Assembly: GCF_001693335.1 (NCBI RefSeq)
Contig: NZ_CP016503.1
Location: 806,001 to 870,000 of the forward strand
Length of the DNA stretch: 64,000 bases
Reading direction: 5' to 3'
Origin: Helicobacter enhydrae
GTDB taxonomy: Bacteria > Campylobacterota > Campylobacteria > Campylobacterales > Helicobacteraceae
Shown: positions 52,234-60,784 of the stretch, piece by piece
Layout: each line of letters opens with the position of its first letter
Numbering within the stretch: the stretch's first letter is position 1
Notes under the pieces: generated by a model
The model's database searches: none
What the model saw: the letters and a program-made list of their open reading frames with translations, nothing else
Told to the model about the DNA's origin: nothing
Made by a program: the position numbers and the translations under genes

Positions 52234-54027
52234 GTGCATAAAAGATTTCTTTTTATCGGAAGTCGATTCTGCGTTTTGGATTTTATGCTTAAATCACAAC
52301 TTGAGACTTCCATACTCATCCCAAAAGGTATTTCCATCTCAAATAATTTACCCCATCAATCATTTGCAACAAAAGAAGAGCTTATCAAACTGATACAACA
52401 ACATACTTTTGATATTCTTGTATCCAATGGATGCCCCTTTATACTTCCTGTTAAAAGGCTTAAAAAACCACATCAAATATTTATTAATATTCACCCCTCT
52501 CTACTTCCAAGTCTCAAAGGAGCACATCCAATCAATGGAGCGATTCTATTCAATCAACCGACAGGTGCAACATGTCATATTATGAATGATAATATAGATG
52601 ATGGTGCGATAATCAGTCAGATTCAAGTCTATAACTCCTCAAATATCCCTCTTAAATTGCTTTATCAAATGTGTTTTCTAGCAGAAGTGGAGGCTTTCAA
52701 AAAAGCTCTAAAACGAAATTTTTCTATTTGTTCTATACAACCTGTGAGAAAAGAGAGTTATTTTACTAGAACAGAAAATTTGATGCATATCAATTTTGAG
52801 GATATGGATACCCACAAAATAATGCAAAACATACAAGCCTTTTGCATCAAAAAACAATATGCAAAAATCATATTTAAACATCATATTATTCCTATCTATG
52901 ATGCGAAAATCATTAAAAATACATTTTTGAAAAAACATTTTTGTAACGCAGTTTTAAATGAAATCGTAATGGTATATGAGGATTGTATCTTGCTTAATAG
53001 AGATAAGGTATTTCTGCAACTTCAAATTCCATCAAAATATATCAATATTTTAAAAATTGGCATCAATCTTGCTCAAAAAACAAATATTTACCAAACCACC
53101 CCATATATCAAAGCAACAAAACAAACAGAGCAAAAAATTTTTGATTTTCATTACCAAAAAGGATCTTATGTTTTTTCAAATCGTGCAATCAAATCACGCA
53201 TTAACAAGAGTGAATATTTTGATATTGCCTCTCCTTATGGTTTTGCTGGATACTACACAAATACATCAAATCTTGATTTTATTCAAGAAGCTCTTTTACA
53301 GCAAGAAAAAAAAGCACAGCAAGAAAACATTATCGCAGAATTTATACGCTTTCACCCATTATGTCATTTTTCTCAAAATTTTTCACAATTGCTTGATTTA
53401 TTTCAAATGGAAAGAGAAGTTATAGAGGTTACAACAAATCCACAAACAAGATGGCAAAACTATCCATCAAGAATAAGAAGCAAAATTCGAAAGGCATTAC
53501 GAGAGCTATCTATCAATCAAAGCTATGATGCTCATCAATTTCACTATCTCTACACCCAAACTATGAAGCGTAATAATGCTCAAAACTTTTATTATTTCAA
53601 TCTTGAATATTTTCAAAAACTCATTAAATTTAAAGAATGTATTCTATTGGAAGCAAAAATCAATGGGCAAACTTGTGGAATGGCAATGTTTTTATATGAT
53701 GATTACACAAGTTATTACCATCTTGGAGCTACTTCTGATTCCTCTATCCAAAATAATATCAATCCTATGTGTGGTCTTTTTGAGAGTTTTTTTCAAATCG
53801 CATCATCCAAAGGCATTCAATCTTGTATTTTAGGAGGTGGCAGAACCTCATCAAAAGAAGATAGCTTATTTTTATTCAAAAAACAATTTTCACCCATTCT
53901 CAAACCTTTTTATATTGGAGGAAAGATTTATAATCAAGCAATTTATCAAGAACTTTGTGCAGATTATAATAATCCGTTTTTTTTGAAATATCGTTTTGCT
54001 GATAATCTAAGTGGGGGGGGGGGATAA
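52234..54027 (+). CDS. Formyltransferase fused to a FemAB/GNAT-like domain, with 3' poly-G
   Basis: 597 residues from GTG 52234 (AAGAGG six bases upstream). The N-terminal ~200 residues are a formyltransferase of the Fmt/ArnA type, with N85 and H87 in INIHPSLLPSLKGAHP and D122-D123 in NIDDGAIIS, the usual Asn-His-Asp triad. Residues about 200-310 are a linker or Fmt C-terminal-like part. Residues about 385-580 resemble GNAT_6/FemAB acyl-transfer proteins (VTTNPQTRWQNYPSRIRSKIRKALREL, MAMFLYDDYTSYYHLGATSD). It ends at TAA 54025-54027 right after G11; G10 would add a tail ending Tyr-Cys-Ala. Probably places a formyl group and a second acyl group on amino-sugars. Confidence 0.85.
   Translation: MHKRFLFIGSRFCVLDFMLKSQLETSILIPKGISISNNLPHQSFATKEELIKLIQQHTFDILVSNGCPFILPVKRLKKPHQIFINIHPSLLPSLKGAHPINGAILFNQPTGATCHIMNDNIDDGAIISQIQVYNSSNIPLKLLYQMCFLAEVEAFKKALKRNFSICSIQPVRKESYFTRTENLMHINFEDMDTHKIMQNIQAFCIKKQYAKIIFKHHIIPIYDAKIIKNTFLKKHFCNAVLNEIVMVYEDCILLNRDKVFLQLQIPSKYINILKIGINLAQKTNIYQTTPYIKATKQTEQKIFDFHYQKGSYVFSNRAIKSRINKSEYFDIASPYGFAGYYTNTSNLDFIQEALLQQEKKAQQENIIAEFIRFHPLCHFSQNFSQLLDLFQMEREVIEVTTNPQTRWQNYPSRIRSKIRKALRELSINQSYDAHQFHYLYTQTMKRNNAQNFYYFNLEYFQKLIKFKECILLEAKINGQTCGMAMFLYDDYTSYYHLGATSDSSIQNNINPMCGLFESFFQIASSKGIQSCILGGGRTSSKEDSLFLFKKQFSPILKPFYIGGKIYNQAIYQELCADYNNPFFLKYRFADNLSGGGG
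54013..54023 (+). repeat. Homopolymer G11 before the NeuD-type gene
   Basis: Eleven G after AAGT. The present frame stops at once (GGA TAA). G10 reads on to TGA 54062-54064, overlapping the next GTG; G12 stops at a TAG inside the hairpin loop. Confidence 0.9.
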
Positions 54028-54032
54028 TACAG

Positions 54033-54056
54033 AATACCTCTTCTTAGCAAGGTATT
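54033..54056 (+). promoter_or_regulatory. Hairpin sequestering the NeuD-type ribosome site
   Basis: AATACCT (54033-54039) and AGGTATT (54050-54056) are perfect seven-base arms. The AAGG Shine-Dalgarno of the GTG at 54061 begins in the right arm. Confidence 0.6.
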
Positions 54057-54060
54057 GTGC

Positions 54061-54642
54061 GTGAAACCTCTCATCTTATTGGGAGGAGGAGGGCATTGCA
54101 AATCTTGTATTGATGTGATTGAACAAGAAAATAGATTCCGTATTATAGGGATTTTAGATGCCAATCTTTTTCATCAAGGGATACAAAAAATTTTTGATTA
54201 TCCAATCTTAGGTGGAGATGAGCAACTTCCAAACATTAGAGAGACAATTCCCTATGCGTTCATTACAATTGGTCAAATCAAAACTCCTTATACGCGTTTG
54301 CAAGTCTATCACACACTCAAAAAACTTGATTTTTCACTCCCTATCATCATCTCTCCTCTAGCTTATGTTTCAAAGTATTCTCATATCCAAGAAGGAAGCA
54401 TTATTATGCACCACGCACTTATCAACGCCAATACTTCAATTGGAAAAATGTGCATCATCAATTCAAAATCTCTCATTGAACATGATTGTGTGATTGGAGA
54501 TTTTTGCCATATTTCTACAGGAGCTATTCTCAATGGCAATTGTGTCTTGGGAGAAAAAACTTTTGTAGGAAGCAACACGCACATCAAACATGGAAAAATT
54601 ATCGATTCTGAACAAATCATTTATCATAACTTGCCATTTTGA
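54061..54642 (+). CDS. NeuD/PglD-type sugar N- or O-acetyltransferase
   Basis: 193 residues from GTG 54061, with AAGG eight bases upstream; TTG 54055 is an alternative. The N-terminal nucleotide-sugar-binding part has LILLGGGGHCKSCIDVIE, where most members have GGGGHAK. The C-terminal left-handed beta-helix starts near 95 (ISPLAYVSKYSHIQEGSIIMHHALINANTSIGK) with the catalytic His in EHDCVIGDFCHIS. In legionaminic pathways this family (LegH, PglD) acetylates the 4-amino group. That would fit LegB and LegC here, but other acyl sites are possible. Confidence 0.85.
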   Translation: MKPLILLGGGGHCKSCIDVIEQENRFRIIGILDANLFHQGIQKIFDYPILGGDEQLPNIRETIPYAFITIGQIKTPYTRLQVYHTLKKLDFSLPIIISPLAYVSKYSHIQEGSIIMHHALINANTSIGKMCIINSKSLIEHDCVIGDFCHISTGAILNGNCVLGEKTFVGSNTHIKHGKIIDSEQIIYHNLPF

Positions 54643-54761
54643 AGATACAAATCACAAAAGAGATTCAGTGGAGTTATTGTAAAATATAGCCTTACTAATA
54701 ATAAAATCAGAAATTAGCTGAAATAGGTGCATTTAATAAAAAAGATATAGGAAATCAACAA
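54643..54761. other. Short intergenic gap in the island
   Basis: 119 AT-rich bases. AAATATAGCC near 54680 could contain a weak -10 box; no gene or strong hairpin is seen. It separates the acyl cassette from the sugar-synthesis half. Confidence 0.4.
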
Positions 54762-55526
54762 GTGTCAATAGATATTCAATACTTACATATCAACAAAAAA
54801 GAAGAACTTCTGCCTTTCAAAGAAGAAATTCTGAATCTTTTCTATGAATGCTTTGATAGAAAGTTTGATGAAAAACTCTGGACTTGGCTCTATCTTGAAA
54901 ATCCGCTTAATTATCCAATTGTCAATCTTGCATTTTTAAACCGCAAACTTGTTGGACACTATGCCTTCATTCCGCTAAAAACAAATCTATACAATGTCTT
55001 TTTATCTGTTACAACAATGGTTGCCAAAAATGCAAGAAAACACGATGTTTTCTGCAGTCTTGCTACAAAAAGCTATGATTTTGCTAGAGATTTAAACTGC
55101 GATATCATTATTGGATTTCCCAATAAAACTGCAGTAATCGTTCATAAGGTATTACTAGATTGGCAAATTGAAGATACCTTTATTGCTAGTGTTAATAATT
55201 ATCATCTTGAACATAAAGAAGAGATGATTTATCTTGATACAAAGGATTTAGAATTCATGCATTGGAGACTTTCCAAACCAAATGTAAGCTATATCACTAA
55301 GCCTAATGGTTTGATTATGAAAAAATATGAAGATTCACTAGATATTATGCATTTTGAAAAAGCCACATTTTTGGAAAAAACGGATTGCTTATACAATGTG
55401 CTCACTCAAGATCAAGCATTGAAGAATCAAAAAAGCATTGATTATCCATTTGGATATAAAGTTCTAAATCCCTTGATTCAAAATCCCTCTTTTAGGATAG
55501 AACTTTTAATGTCGGATGTATTTTGA
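54762..55526 (+). CDS. GNAT-like acyltransferase, substrate unknown
   Basis: 254 residues from GTG 54762 (AGGAAA about eight bases upstream). The N-terminal half fits the GNAT fold: FYECFDRKFDEKLWTWLYLENP, NRKLVGHYAFIPL, and TMVAKNARKHDVFCSLATKSYDFARD in place of the acetyl-CoA loop. The C-terminal half (YLDTKDLEFMHWRLSKPNVSY) is as in GNAT proteins with an extra domain. It is likely to modify an amino-sugar of this pathway, by position only. It overlaps the next gene by four bases (TTGA). Confidence 0.72.
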   Translation: MSIDIQYLHINKKEELLPFKEEILNLFYECFDRKFDEKLWTWLYLENPLNYPIVNLAFLNRKLVGHYAFIPLKTNLYNVFLSVTTMVAKNARKHDVFCSLATKSYDFARDLNCDIIIGFPNKTAVIVHKVLLDWQIEDTFIASVNNYHLEHKEEMIYLDTKDLEFMHWRLSKPNVSYITKPNGLIMKKYEDSLDIMHFEKATFLEKTDCLYNVLTQDQALKNQKSIDYPFGYKVLNPLIQNPSFRIELLMSDVF

Positions 55527-56425
55527 AAGTTATCGTTGCTGTTGTTTTATATCCTTCTAAATTGTTTGATAATTTTTTAGATGATTGTCTTACAAGTATT
55601 TTTGCTCAATCATACAAAGATTTTACACTTGCTTTATTCTGTGATGGTATCTCAGAAAGTGCGATTCAAAAAAAACTAGAGCAAATGAATTATACACAGC
55701 CAATTATATTTTATTCTCAGCCATTAGGACAAACCACTCCATCGGCAATTCGGGATTTCATCATCAAATCTTCAATCCAACAAAATTTTGACTATCTCTG
55801 CTTTGTTGATTTTGATGAAAAAATAGATTCAAATCGCATTGAAATGACATTAAAAAATATGCATAGCTATGACTTTAGCTATTGCAATGCACGGATCACA
55901 GACTCTGCACTAAATAATAAAATTGCAAATATACATCAAGCCAAAAATATACCCGCAACAACCAACAATCATTTAGAAATCCTAGATAAAAATTTCATCG
56001 GACTTGGAGCCATCACTCTTAATTTGAGACAAACAAAGCTTTATGATTTTCGCCTACCATCAAATATCATTGTCTTTGATTGGTTTTTGGCAACCCATAT
56101 GCTTCTACAAGGAGCGTCTGGAGTTGCCATATCAAATACATTTACAAACTATAGGCAACATCCAGAATCCTTTGTCGGAGCCAACCATTATCTTGATCAA
56201 CATTCCCTGGATTTGGGAATTCGTGTCAAAAAAAACCACTACCAACATTTTCGTGAATTTCACCCTGCGTATCAAAACAAATACCATCAAATCATAGAGC
56301 TCGAAAAATTCTTGCGATATAATAGTGAGAAATATATTCACATCATTAATTCTCACTTTGATCCACAGCCTATGTGGTGGTGGGAAAATATTAAAACATT
56401 GGAGGAAATAAAAGAATGGATTTGA
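55523..56425 (+). CDS. Glycosyltransferase family 2
   Basis: 300 residues from TTG 55523, overlapping the preceding stop. GT-A fold: VIVAVVLYPSKLFDNFLDDCLTSIFAQSYKDF at the N-terminus, YLCFVDFDEKIDSNRIE near 93 with the metal site, and IVFDWFLATHMLLQG near 177. Could transfer the finished nonulosonate or a neutral sugar. The last ten bases overlap the NeuB-family gene. No homopolymer tract is present here. Confidence 0.82.
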   Translation: MKVIVAVVLYPSKLFDNFLDDCLTSIFAQSYKDFTLALFCDGISESAIQKKLEQMNYTQPIIFYSQPLGQTTPSAIRDFIIKSSIQQNFDYLCFVDFDEKIDSNRIEMTLKNMHSYDFSYCNARITDSALNNKIANIHQAKNIPATTNNHLEILDKNFIGLGAITLNLRQTKLYDFRLPSNIIVFDWFLATHMLLQGASGVAISNTFTNYRQHPESFVGANHYLDQHSLDLGIRVKKNHYQHFREFHPAYQNKYHQIIELEKFLRYNSEKYIHIINSHFDPQPMWWWENIKTLEEIKEWI

Positions 56426-57474
56426 ATGCACTTACTAAACCATATGTCATCGCAGAAATTGGTTGTAATCATAATGGAGATACAGATTTGGCAATCAAAA
56501 TGATTGATGAAGCGAAAAGATGTGGAGCAGATGCTGTCAAATTTCAGTTTTTTGATGAAACAAATCTATCAACGAGTCAATACATAGATGAACTTGATAG
56601 CGGCAAAGTCAAGTTAGAAAATGTGTCTAAATGGGAAAGCAAAAAATTAGGGCTTACAAACATAAGAGAGCAGATAAGAGCATTTATTAATTCAAAAGAA
56701 CAGCTCACAATATTCAGAGAACATTGCAAAAAAATAGGTATTGATTTTGGTTGCACAGCAGCGAATGAAGATGGTATTCAGTTTTTAGCTTCGATTGAAA
56801 GTGATTTTATCAAACTCGCTTCTATGGATGTAGATAATCCAAGAATGATTCTCTCAGCAATTCAAACCAAACTTCCCATCATCATCTCTACAGGAATGTC
56901 CTCTCTTTCAGAGATTGATGAAGCTTACAATTTATTTAAAAAAGCAAAATATGAGAATTTTGCAATGTTACATTGTGTGTCTATTTATCCTCCACGCAAT
57001 GAGATTGTCAATCTCAATTTTATCAATACATTGCAAAAAATTTATGATTGTGAGATTGGCTACTCAGATCACACATTAGGATATTCTATCACTCTTGCTG
57101 CAATTGCAAAAGGTGCTAAAATCATCGAAAAGCATTTTACTCTTGATAAAGATATGGAAGGATGGGATCACAAAGTTTCTGCAGATTCAAAAGATTTGGA
57201 AATTATTTGCAAAGAGGGACAAAGAATCTTTGAATGCTTAGGAAATAAATACAAAGTTATCTCTCAAGATGAAGTAGAAAAAAGAGAAAAGTTTAGACGC
57301 AGTGCGACAACAGCACGCAGTATCAAAGAGGGAGGAATTGTTACAGAAAATGATATTGTCTATAAACGCCCAGGCACTGGAATCACGCCAGCAGAGACTA
57401 AATGGCTTATTGGAAGAAAAGCAAAGCACGATATTGCTGAAGACACAACGCTTATATGGGATTACTTTGTCTAA
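56416..57474 (+). CDS. NeuB-family nonulosonate synthase (legionaminic-type)
   Basis: 352 residues. Condenses phosphoenolpyruvate with a six-carbon amino-sugar to give a nine-carbon sialic-acid-like sugar. NeuB domain 1-270: VIAEIGCNHNGD at 11-22, DAVKFQFF near 40, STGMSSLSEI near 160, YSDHTLGYSITLAAIAKGAKIIEKHFTLD near 216. C-terminal SAF (antifreeze-like) domain about 290-350. With LegB and LegC in the same island, LegI is the likely assignment, but NeuB, LegI and PseI are not separable by eye. GGAGG lies before the ATG. Confidence 0.85.
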   Translation: MDLNALTKPYVIAEIGCNHNGDTDLAIKMIDEAKRCGADAVKFQFFDETNLSTSQYIDELDSGKVKLENVSKWESKKLGLTNIREQIRAFINSKEQLTIFREHCKKIGIDFGCTAANEDGIQFLASIESDFIKLASMDVDNPRMILSAIQTKLPIIISTGMSSLSEIDEAYNLFKKAKYENFAMLHCVSIYPPRNEIVNLNFINTLQKIYDCEIGYSDHTLGYSITLAAIAKGAKIIEKHFTLDKDMEGWDHKVSADSKDLEIICKEGQRIFECLGNKYKVISQDEVEKREKFRRSATTARSIKEGGIVTENDIVYKRPGTGITPAETKWLIGRKAKHDIAEDTTLIWDYFV

Positions 57475-58177
57475 ACAAGTTCTTATTCTCTCCACCCATC
57501 CAGATGATGAAACACTTGGTGCAGGAGGCACTCTTCTTAGACACAAGGCACAAGGAGATGCAATCCATTGCATTTTTTGCACAAGTATTTTTCAAGATGA
57601 AGGTTTTCATCCTGAAGTCATTCAAAAACGCCAAGAAGAAATCAAACAAGTAAGTGATGCCTATGGCTTCACTTCTACTCATTTTCTCAATCTCAAAACA
57701 ATGCGAGTTGATGAATACACACGCAGTGAGATTATTGGCAAAATCTCTCAAATCTTTCAAGAGATTCAACCAAATATCATCTATCTACCCTTTGCTTATG
57801 ATGTCCATAGTGATCATAGAATCATCTTTGAATGTGCCTTTTCTTGCACAAAATCTTTCCGTTATCCAAGCATTGAACGCGTTTTGATGATGGAAACACT
57901 TAGTGAAACAGATTTTGCCCCAAGTTTTCCACATCAAAGCTTCATTCCTAATGTTTTTGTAGATATTTCTGATTTTATTGAAAAAAAATGTGAAATTATG
58001 TCTATCTATGCAAGTGAGATTGCCCCTCCACCCTTTCCTCGCTCAATAGAAAATATCAAGGCTCTAGCCCTTTATCGTGGTAGCACTATGGGAGCATTCA
58101 ATAAGAATGGTGTGGAAACAAATGCAACCCCAAAATACGCAGAGGCTTTTATGCTATTAAAGGAGAAAATTTTATGA
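57467..58177 (+). CDS. PIG-L/LmbE-family sugar N-deacetylase
   Basis: 236 residues from TTG 57467, eight bases inside the synthase gene; a longer frame reaching 57302 lies in that gene and is not used. Zinc motif HPDDE at 11-15 (ILSTHPDDETLGAGG) and HSDH near 108. These enzymes remove an acetyl group from N-acetyl-sugars. In this island it would free an amine that another transferase re-acylates, which fits the formyl- and acyl-transfer genes. That link is inferred. Confidence 0.85.
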   Translation: MSKQVLILSTHPDDETLGAGGTLLRHKAQGDAIHCIFCTSIFQDEGFHPEVIQKRQEEIKQVSDAYGFTSTHFLNLKTMRVDEYTRSEIIGKISQIFQEIQPNIIYLPFAYDVHSDHRIIFECAFSCTKSFRYPSIERVLMMETLSETDFAPSFPHQSFIPNVFVDISDFIEKKCEIMSIYASEIAPPPFPRSIENIKALALYRGSTMGAFNKNGVETNATPKYAEAFMLLKEKIL

Positions 58178-59073
58178 TCAAAATTGGAATGATTGGGGTA
58201 AGTGATGGCAATGGACATCCATATTCTTTTTCTGCAATATTCAATTACTATAATGCAGAAAAAATGAGACAGAGTGGCTGGGAAAATATATTCAACTATT
58301 TGCAAAAGGAAGAAAAAGATAATTTTGGAATCAAAGATGCAAATATCACTCATATTTGGACACAGGATTTAAATGAAAGCCAAAAAATTGCACAAGCATC
58401 AAATATTACTCATATATGCCAAACCTATCATGAAATGATTGATCAAGTCCAAGCAGTGATTATTGCTAGAGATGATTGGCGGTCTCATATAGAAATTGCT
58501 CTTCCATTTCTTGAAGCTGGAAAAAATGTTTTCATCGACAAACCTTTATCTCTTTCATTTGAAGAATGTGAGATTTTTCAACCCTATATAAAAAATGGCA
58601 AACTCATTAGCTTTTCAAGTCTTAAATTTTCTCCAGAACTTGATTCTATCAAAACAAGAATTAAAGATTTTGGAGAAATCAAACTTATTAGAGGCATTAC
58701 TCCTAAAACATGGGAAAAATATGCCATTCATCTACTAGATGGCATTAGAGGGGTTTTGGATTTTGATTTTCAAGATATTGTGATTAATAGATGCCAACAT
58801 GAATCCTTAACAATTTATACAAAAGAGAATATTTTGATACAGCTTGATTGTTTGGGAAATATGCAATATCCGATGCTGCAACTTGAGTTTTTTTCTTCTA
58901 CAAATTATGAAAAAGCAAATTGTCTCAATGCTTTTGTATCCTTCAAAAGAATGCTAGAATATTTTGTTCAAAGCATCAAAGGACAAACAGAAATTCAAAA
59001 TAATCTTAAAACACTCAAACAAATGGAAATTCTTATCAAAGGTCAGGAGATTCTAAATAAATGCAAATCCTAG
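58174..59073 (+). CDS. Gfo/Idh/MocA-family sugar oxidoreductase
   Basis: 299 residues. N-terminal Rossmann segment KIGMIGVSDGNG at 3-14, the dinucleotide-side VIIARDDWRSHIEIALPFLEAGKNVFIDKPLSLS near 95 with the family E/D-K-P, and a C-terminal alpha/beta domain that is shorter than in most members. Likely NAD-dependent oxidation or reduction of a sugar or an intermediate of this pathway. It overlaps both neighbours, by four and 13 bases, so it is translated as part of the operon. Confidence 0.8.
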   Translation: MIKIGMIGVSDGNGHPYSFSAIFNYYNAEKMRQSGWENIFNYLQKEEKDNFGIKDANITHIWTQDLNESQKIAQASNITHICQTYHEMIDQVQAVIIARDDWRSHIEIALPFLEAGKNVFIDKPLSLSFEECEIFQPYIKNGKLISFSSLKFSPELDSIKTRIKDFGEIKLIRGITPKTWEKYAIHLLDGIRGVLDFDFQDIVINRCQHESLTIYTKENILIQLDCLGNMQYPMLQLEFFSSTNYEKANCLNAFVSFKRMLEYFVQSIKGQTEIQNNLKTLKQMEILIKGQEILNKCKS

Positions 59074-59717
59074 CAATTCTTCAAGCACGCATGAGTTCAA
59101 CAAGACTACCAGGGAAAGTTGCAATGAAGGTCAAAAATCAAACCATGCTTGAATATGAAATCAAAAGAATCCTCCAAGCAAAAAAAATTGATAAATTGGT
59201 AGTGGCAACATCAACTAACAATGAAGATGATATTATCGAAGAGATAACAAAACATAGTAATGTAGAATGTTTTAGAGGTAGTCTGCATAATGTCTTAGAT
59301 CGTTACTTTCAGTGTACGATAAAATATCAACCCTCACATGTAGTAAGACTTACTGGGGATTGCCCCATTATTGATCCTTGCATCATTGATGATATTATTG
59401 AATTGCATTTAAAAACATTAGCAGATTACACAACCAATGGACTAAAAAGAACATTCCCCGATGGTTTAGATACAGAAATTATGACATTTGCAACACTCCA
59501 AAAAGTGCATCAAAGAGCAGTAAGTCAAAAAGATCTTGAACATGTAACACATTATATTTATACACATCCGCAAGAATTTAACATTCAACATTATCTCAAT
59601 GATGAAGATTTTTCACATATTCGATGGACATTGGATTATGAAGAAGATTATAAATTACTAAAAAATATCATAGAATCTCAACCTAACAATACTTTTTCAT
59701 GGAAGGAATTATTGTGA
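59061..59717 (+). CDS. SpsF-like nucleotidyltransferase
   Basis: 218 residues, GT-A-fold nucleotidyltransferase related to CMP-KDO synthetase. ILAILQARMSSTRLPGKVAMKV at the N-terminus is the nucleotide site, with VRLTGDCPIIDP near 94 containing the metal Asp and LTLDYEEDY-type WTLDYEEDYKLL near 190. It could make the CMP-activated sugar, but true LegF/PtmB proteins differ, so the activated sugar is uncertain. Overlaps PtmE-like by a GTGA. Confidence 0.82.
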   Translation: MQILAILQARMSSTRLPGKVAMKVKNQTMLEYEIKRILQAKKIDKLVVATSTNNEDDIIEEITKHSNVECFRGSLHNVLDRYFQCTIKYQPSHVVRLTGDCPIIDPCIIDDIIELHLKTLADYTTNGLKRTFPDGLDTEIMTFATLQKVHQRAVSQKDLEHVTHYIYTHPQEFNIQHYLNDEDFSHIRWTLDYEEDYKLLKNIIESQPNNTFSWKELL

Positions 59718-60784
59718 AGTTTATTCCTGAAATTATTTTGGACGAAAACGCTACGATTAGTGAAGCTGCAAGTTTTTTAGAAAAAAATGATTTTTATGGT
59801 GATGGAAAAACCGTTTTGTATGTTCTCAATGATGACAAACAATTATTAGGATCGATTATGGATTCTGATTTGAGAAGAGCCTTGATTGAAAAAAATCTAT
59901 CATCTGATACAAAGGTCAAAGAGATTATGAATCTCAATCCTAGAAAAATCATTTATGGGCAAACAAAGCAAAATAATGATTTTAAAACTTGGAAAAAATC
60001 TCGACATATCCCTATTGTTGATGAAAATAATATTTTACTTGGTTTCAAAGAAAATTACGAAGTTTATTTCTATCCAAATAAAGTTGTCATTATGGCAGGT
60101 GGATTGGGAAAAAGATTGAGACCTTTGACTGAACATACCCCAAAACCAATGTTACGCATAGGATCAAAGCCTATTTTGCAAGAAATTATTGAAAGCTTTC
60201 AAGAACAAGGTTTTTTGGATTTTTATATCAGCATTAATTACAAAGCTCAAATCATAAAAGAATATTTTGAGAATGGCAAGAAATTCAATGTCAAAATCCA
60301 ATATCTTGAAGAAGAAAAAGAGCTTGGAACTTGTGGAAGTATCAAACTTGCTCAACGCTTCTTGCAACATCCTTTTTTTGTCATCAATGGAGATGTCTTA
60401 GCAAACATTGATTACAACAAAATGCTTCAACAGCACCAAAAAAACAAAAATGATATTACACTTTGTGCTTTTCCATACGCTGTTGATATTCCTTTTGGTG
60501 TTATTGAATCAAATGACAAACAATGTGTCAGTCAAATTGTAGAAAAACCACAATATTCTTATATGATAAATTGCGGAGCCTATATCATCAATCCTGAAGT
60601 TATAACCTTAATTGATGATAAAAGTCCTATGGATATGCCGACTTTGATTCAAAAGGTGCTTGACAAACAGGGTAAAGTCGGTTTTTTCACCATTAGTGAG
60701 TGGATTGACATAGGAAATCTTGAAGATTTTTATCGTGCAAAACACAAAAAACATCTTAAACAAGGAGAACAAAATGAATTTTGA
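59714..60784 (+). CDS. CBS-domain sugar-1-phosphate nucleotidyltransferase, PtmE type
   Basis: 356 residues from GTG 59714, which follows GGAAGGA by six bases and overlaps the SpsF-like stop; an ATG at 59699 is further from any site. Two CBS motifs span about 1-115 (ENATISEAASFLEKN, GSIMDSDLRRAL, HIPIVDENNILLG). The nucleotidyltransferase part begins VVIMAGGLGKRLRPLTEHTPKPML near 123 and has FVINGDVLANIDY near 217. C. jejuni PtmE, with the same layout, makes GDP-GlcNAc for legionaminic acid. The same role is likely here because LegB uses GDP-sugars in that system. Confidence 0.85.
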   Translation: MKFIPEIILDENATISEAASFLEKNDFYGDGKTVLYVLNDDKQLLGSIMDSDLRRALIEKNLSSDTKVKEIMNLNPRKIIYGQTKQNNDFKTWKKSRHIPIVDENNILLGFKENYEVYFYPNKVVIMAGGLGKRLRPLTEHTPKPMLRIGSKPILQEIIESFQEQGFLDFYISINYKAQIIKEYFENGKKFNVKIQYLEEEKELGTCGSIKLAQRFLQHPFFVINGDVLANIDYNKMLQQHQKNKNDITLCAFPYAVDIPFGVIESNDKQCVSQIVEKPQYSYMINCGAYIINPEVITLIDDKSPMDMPTLIQKVLDKQGKVGFFTISEWIDIGNLEDFYRAKHKKHLKQGEQNEF

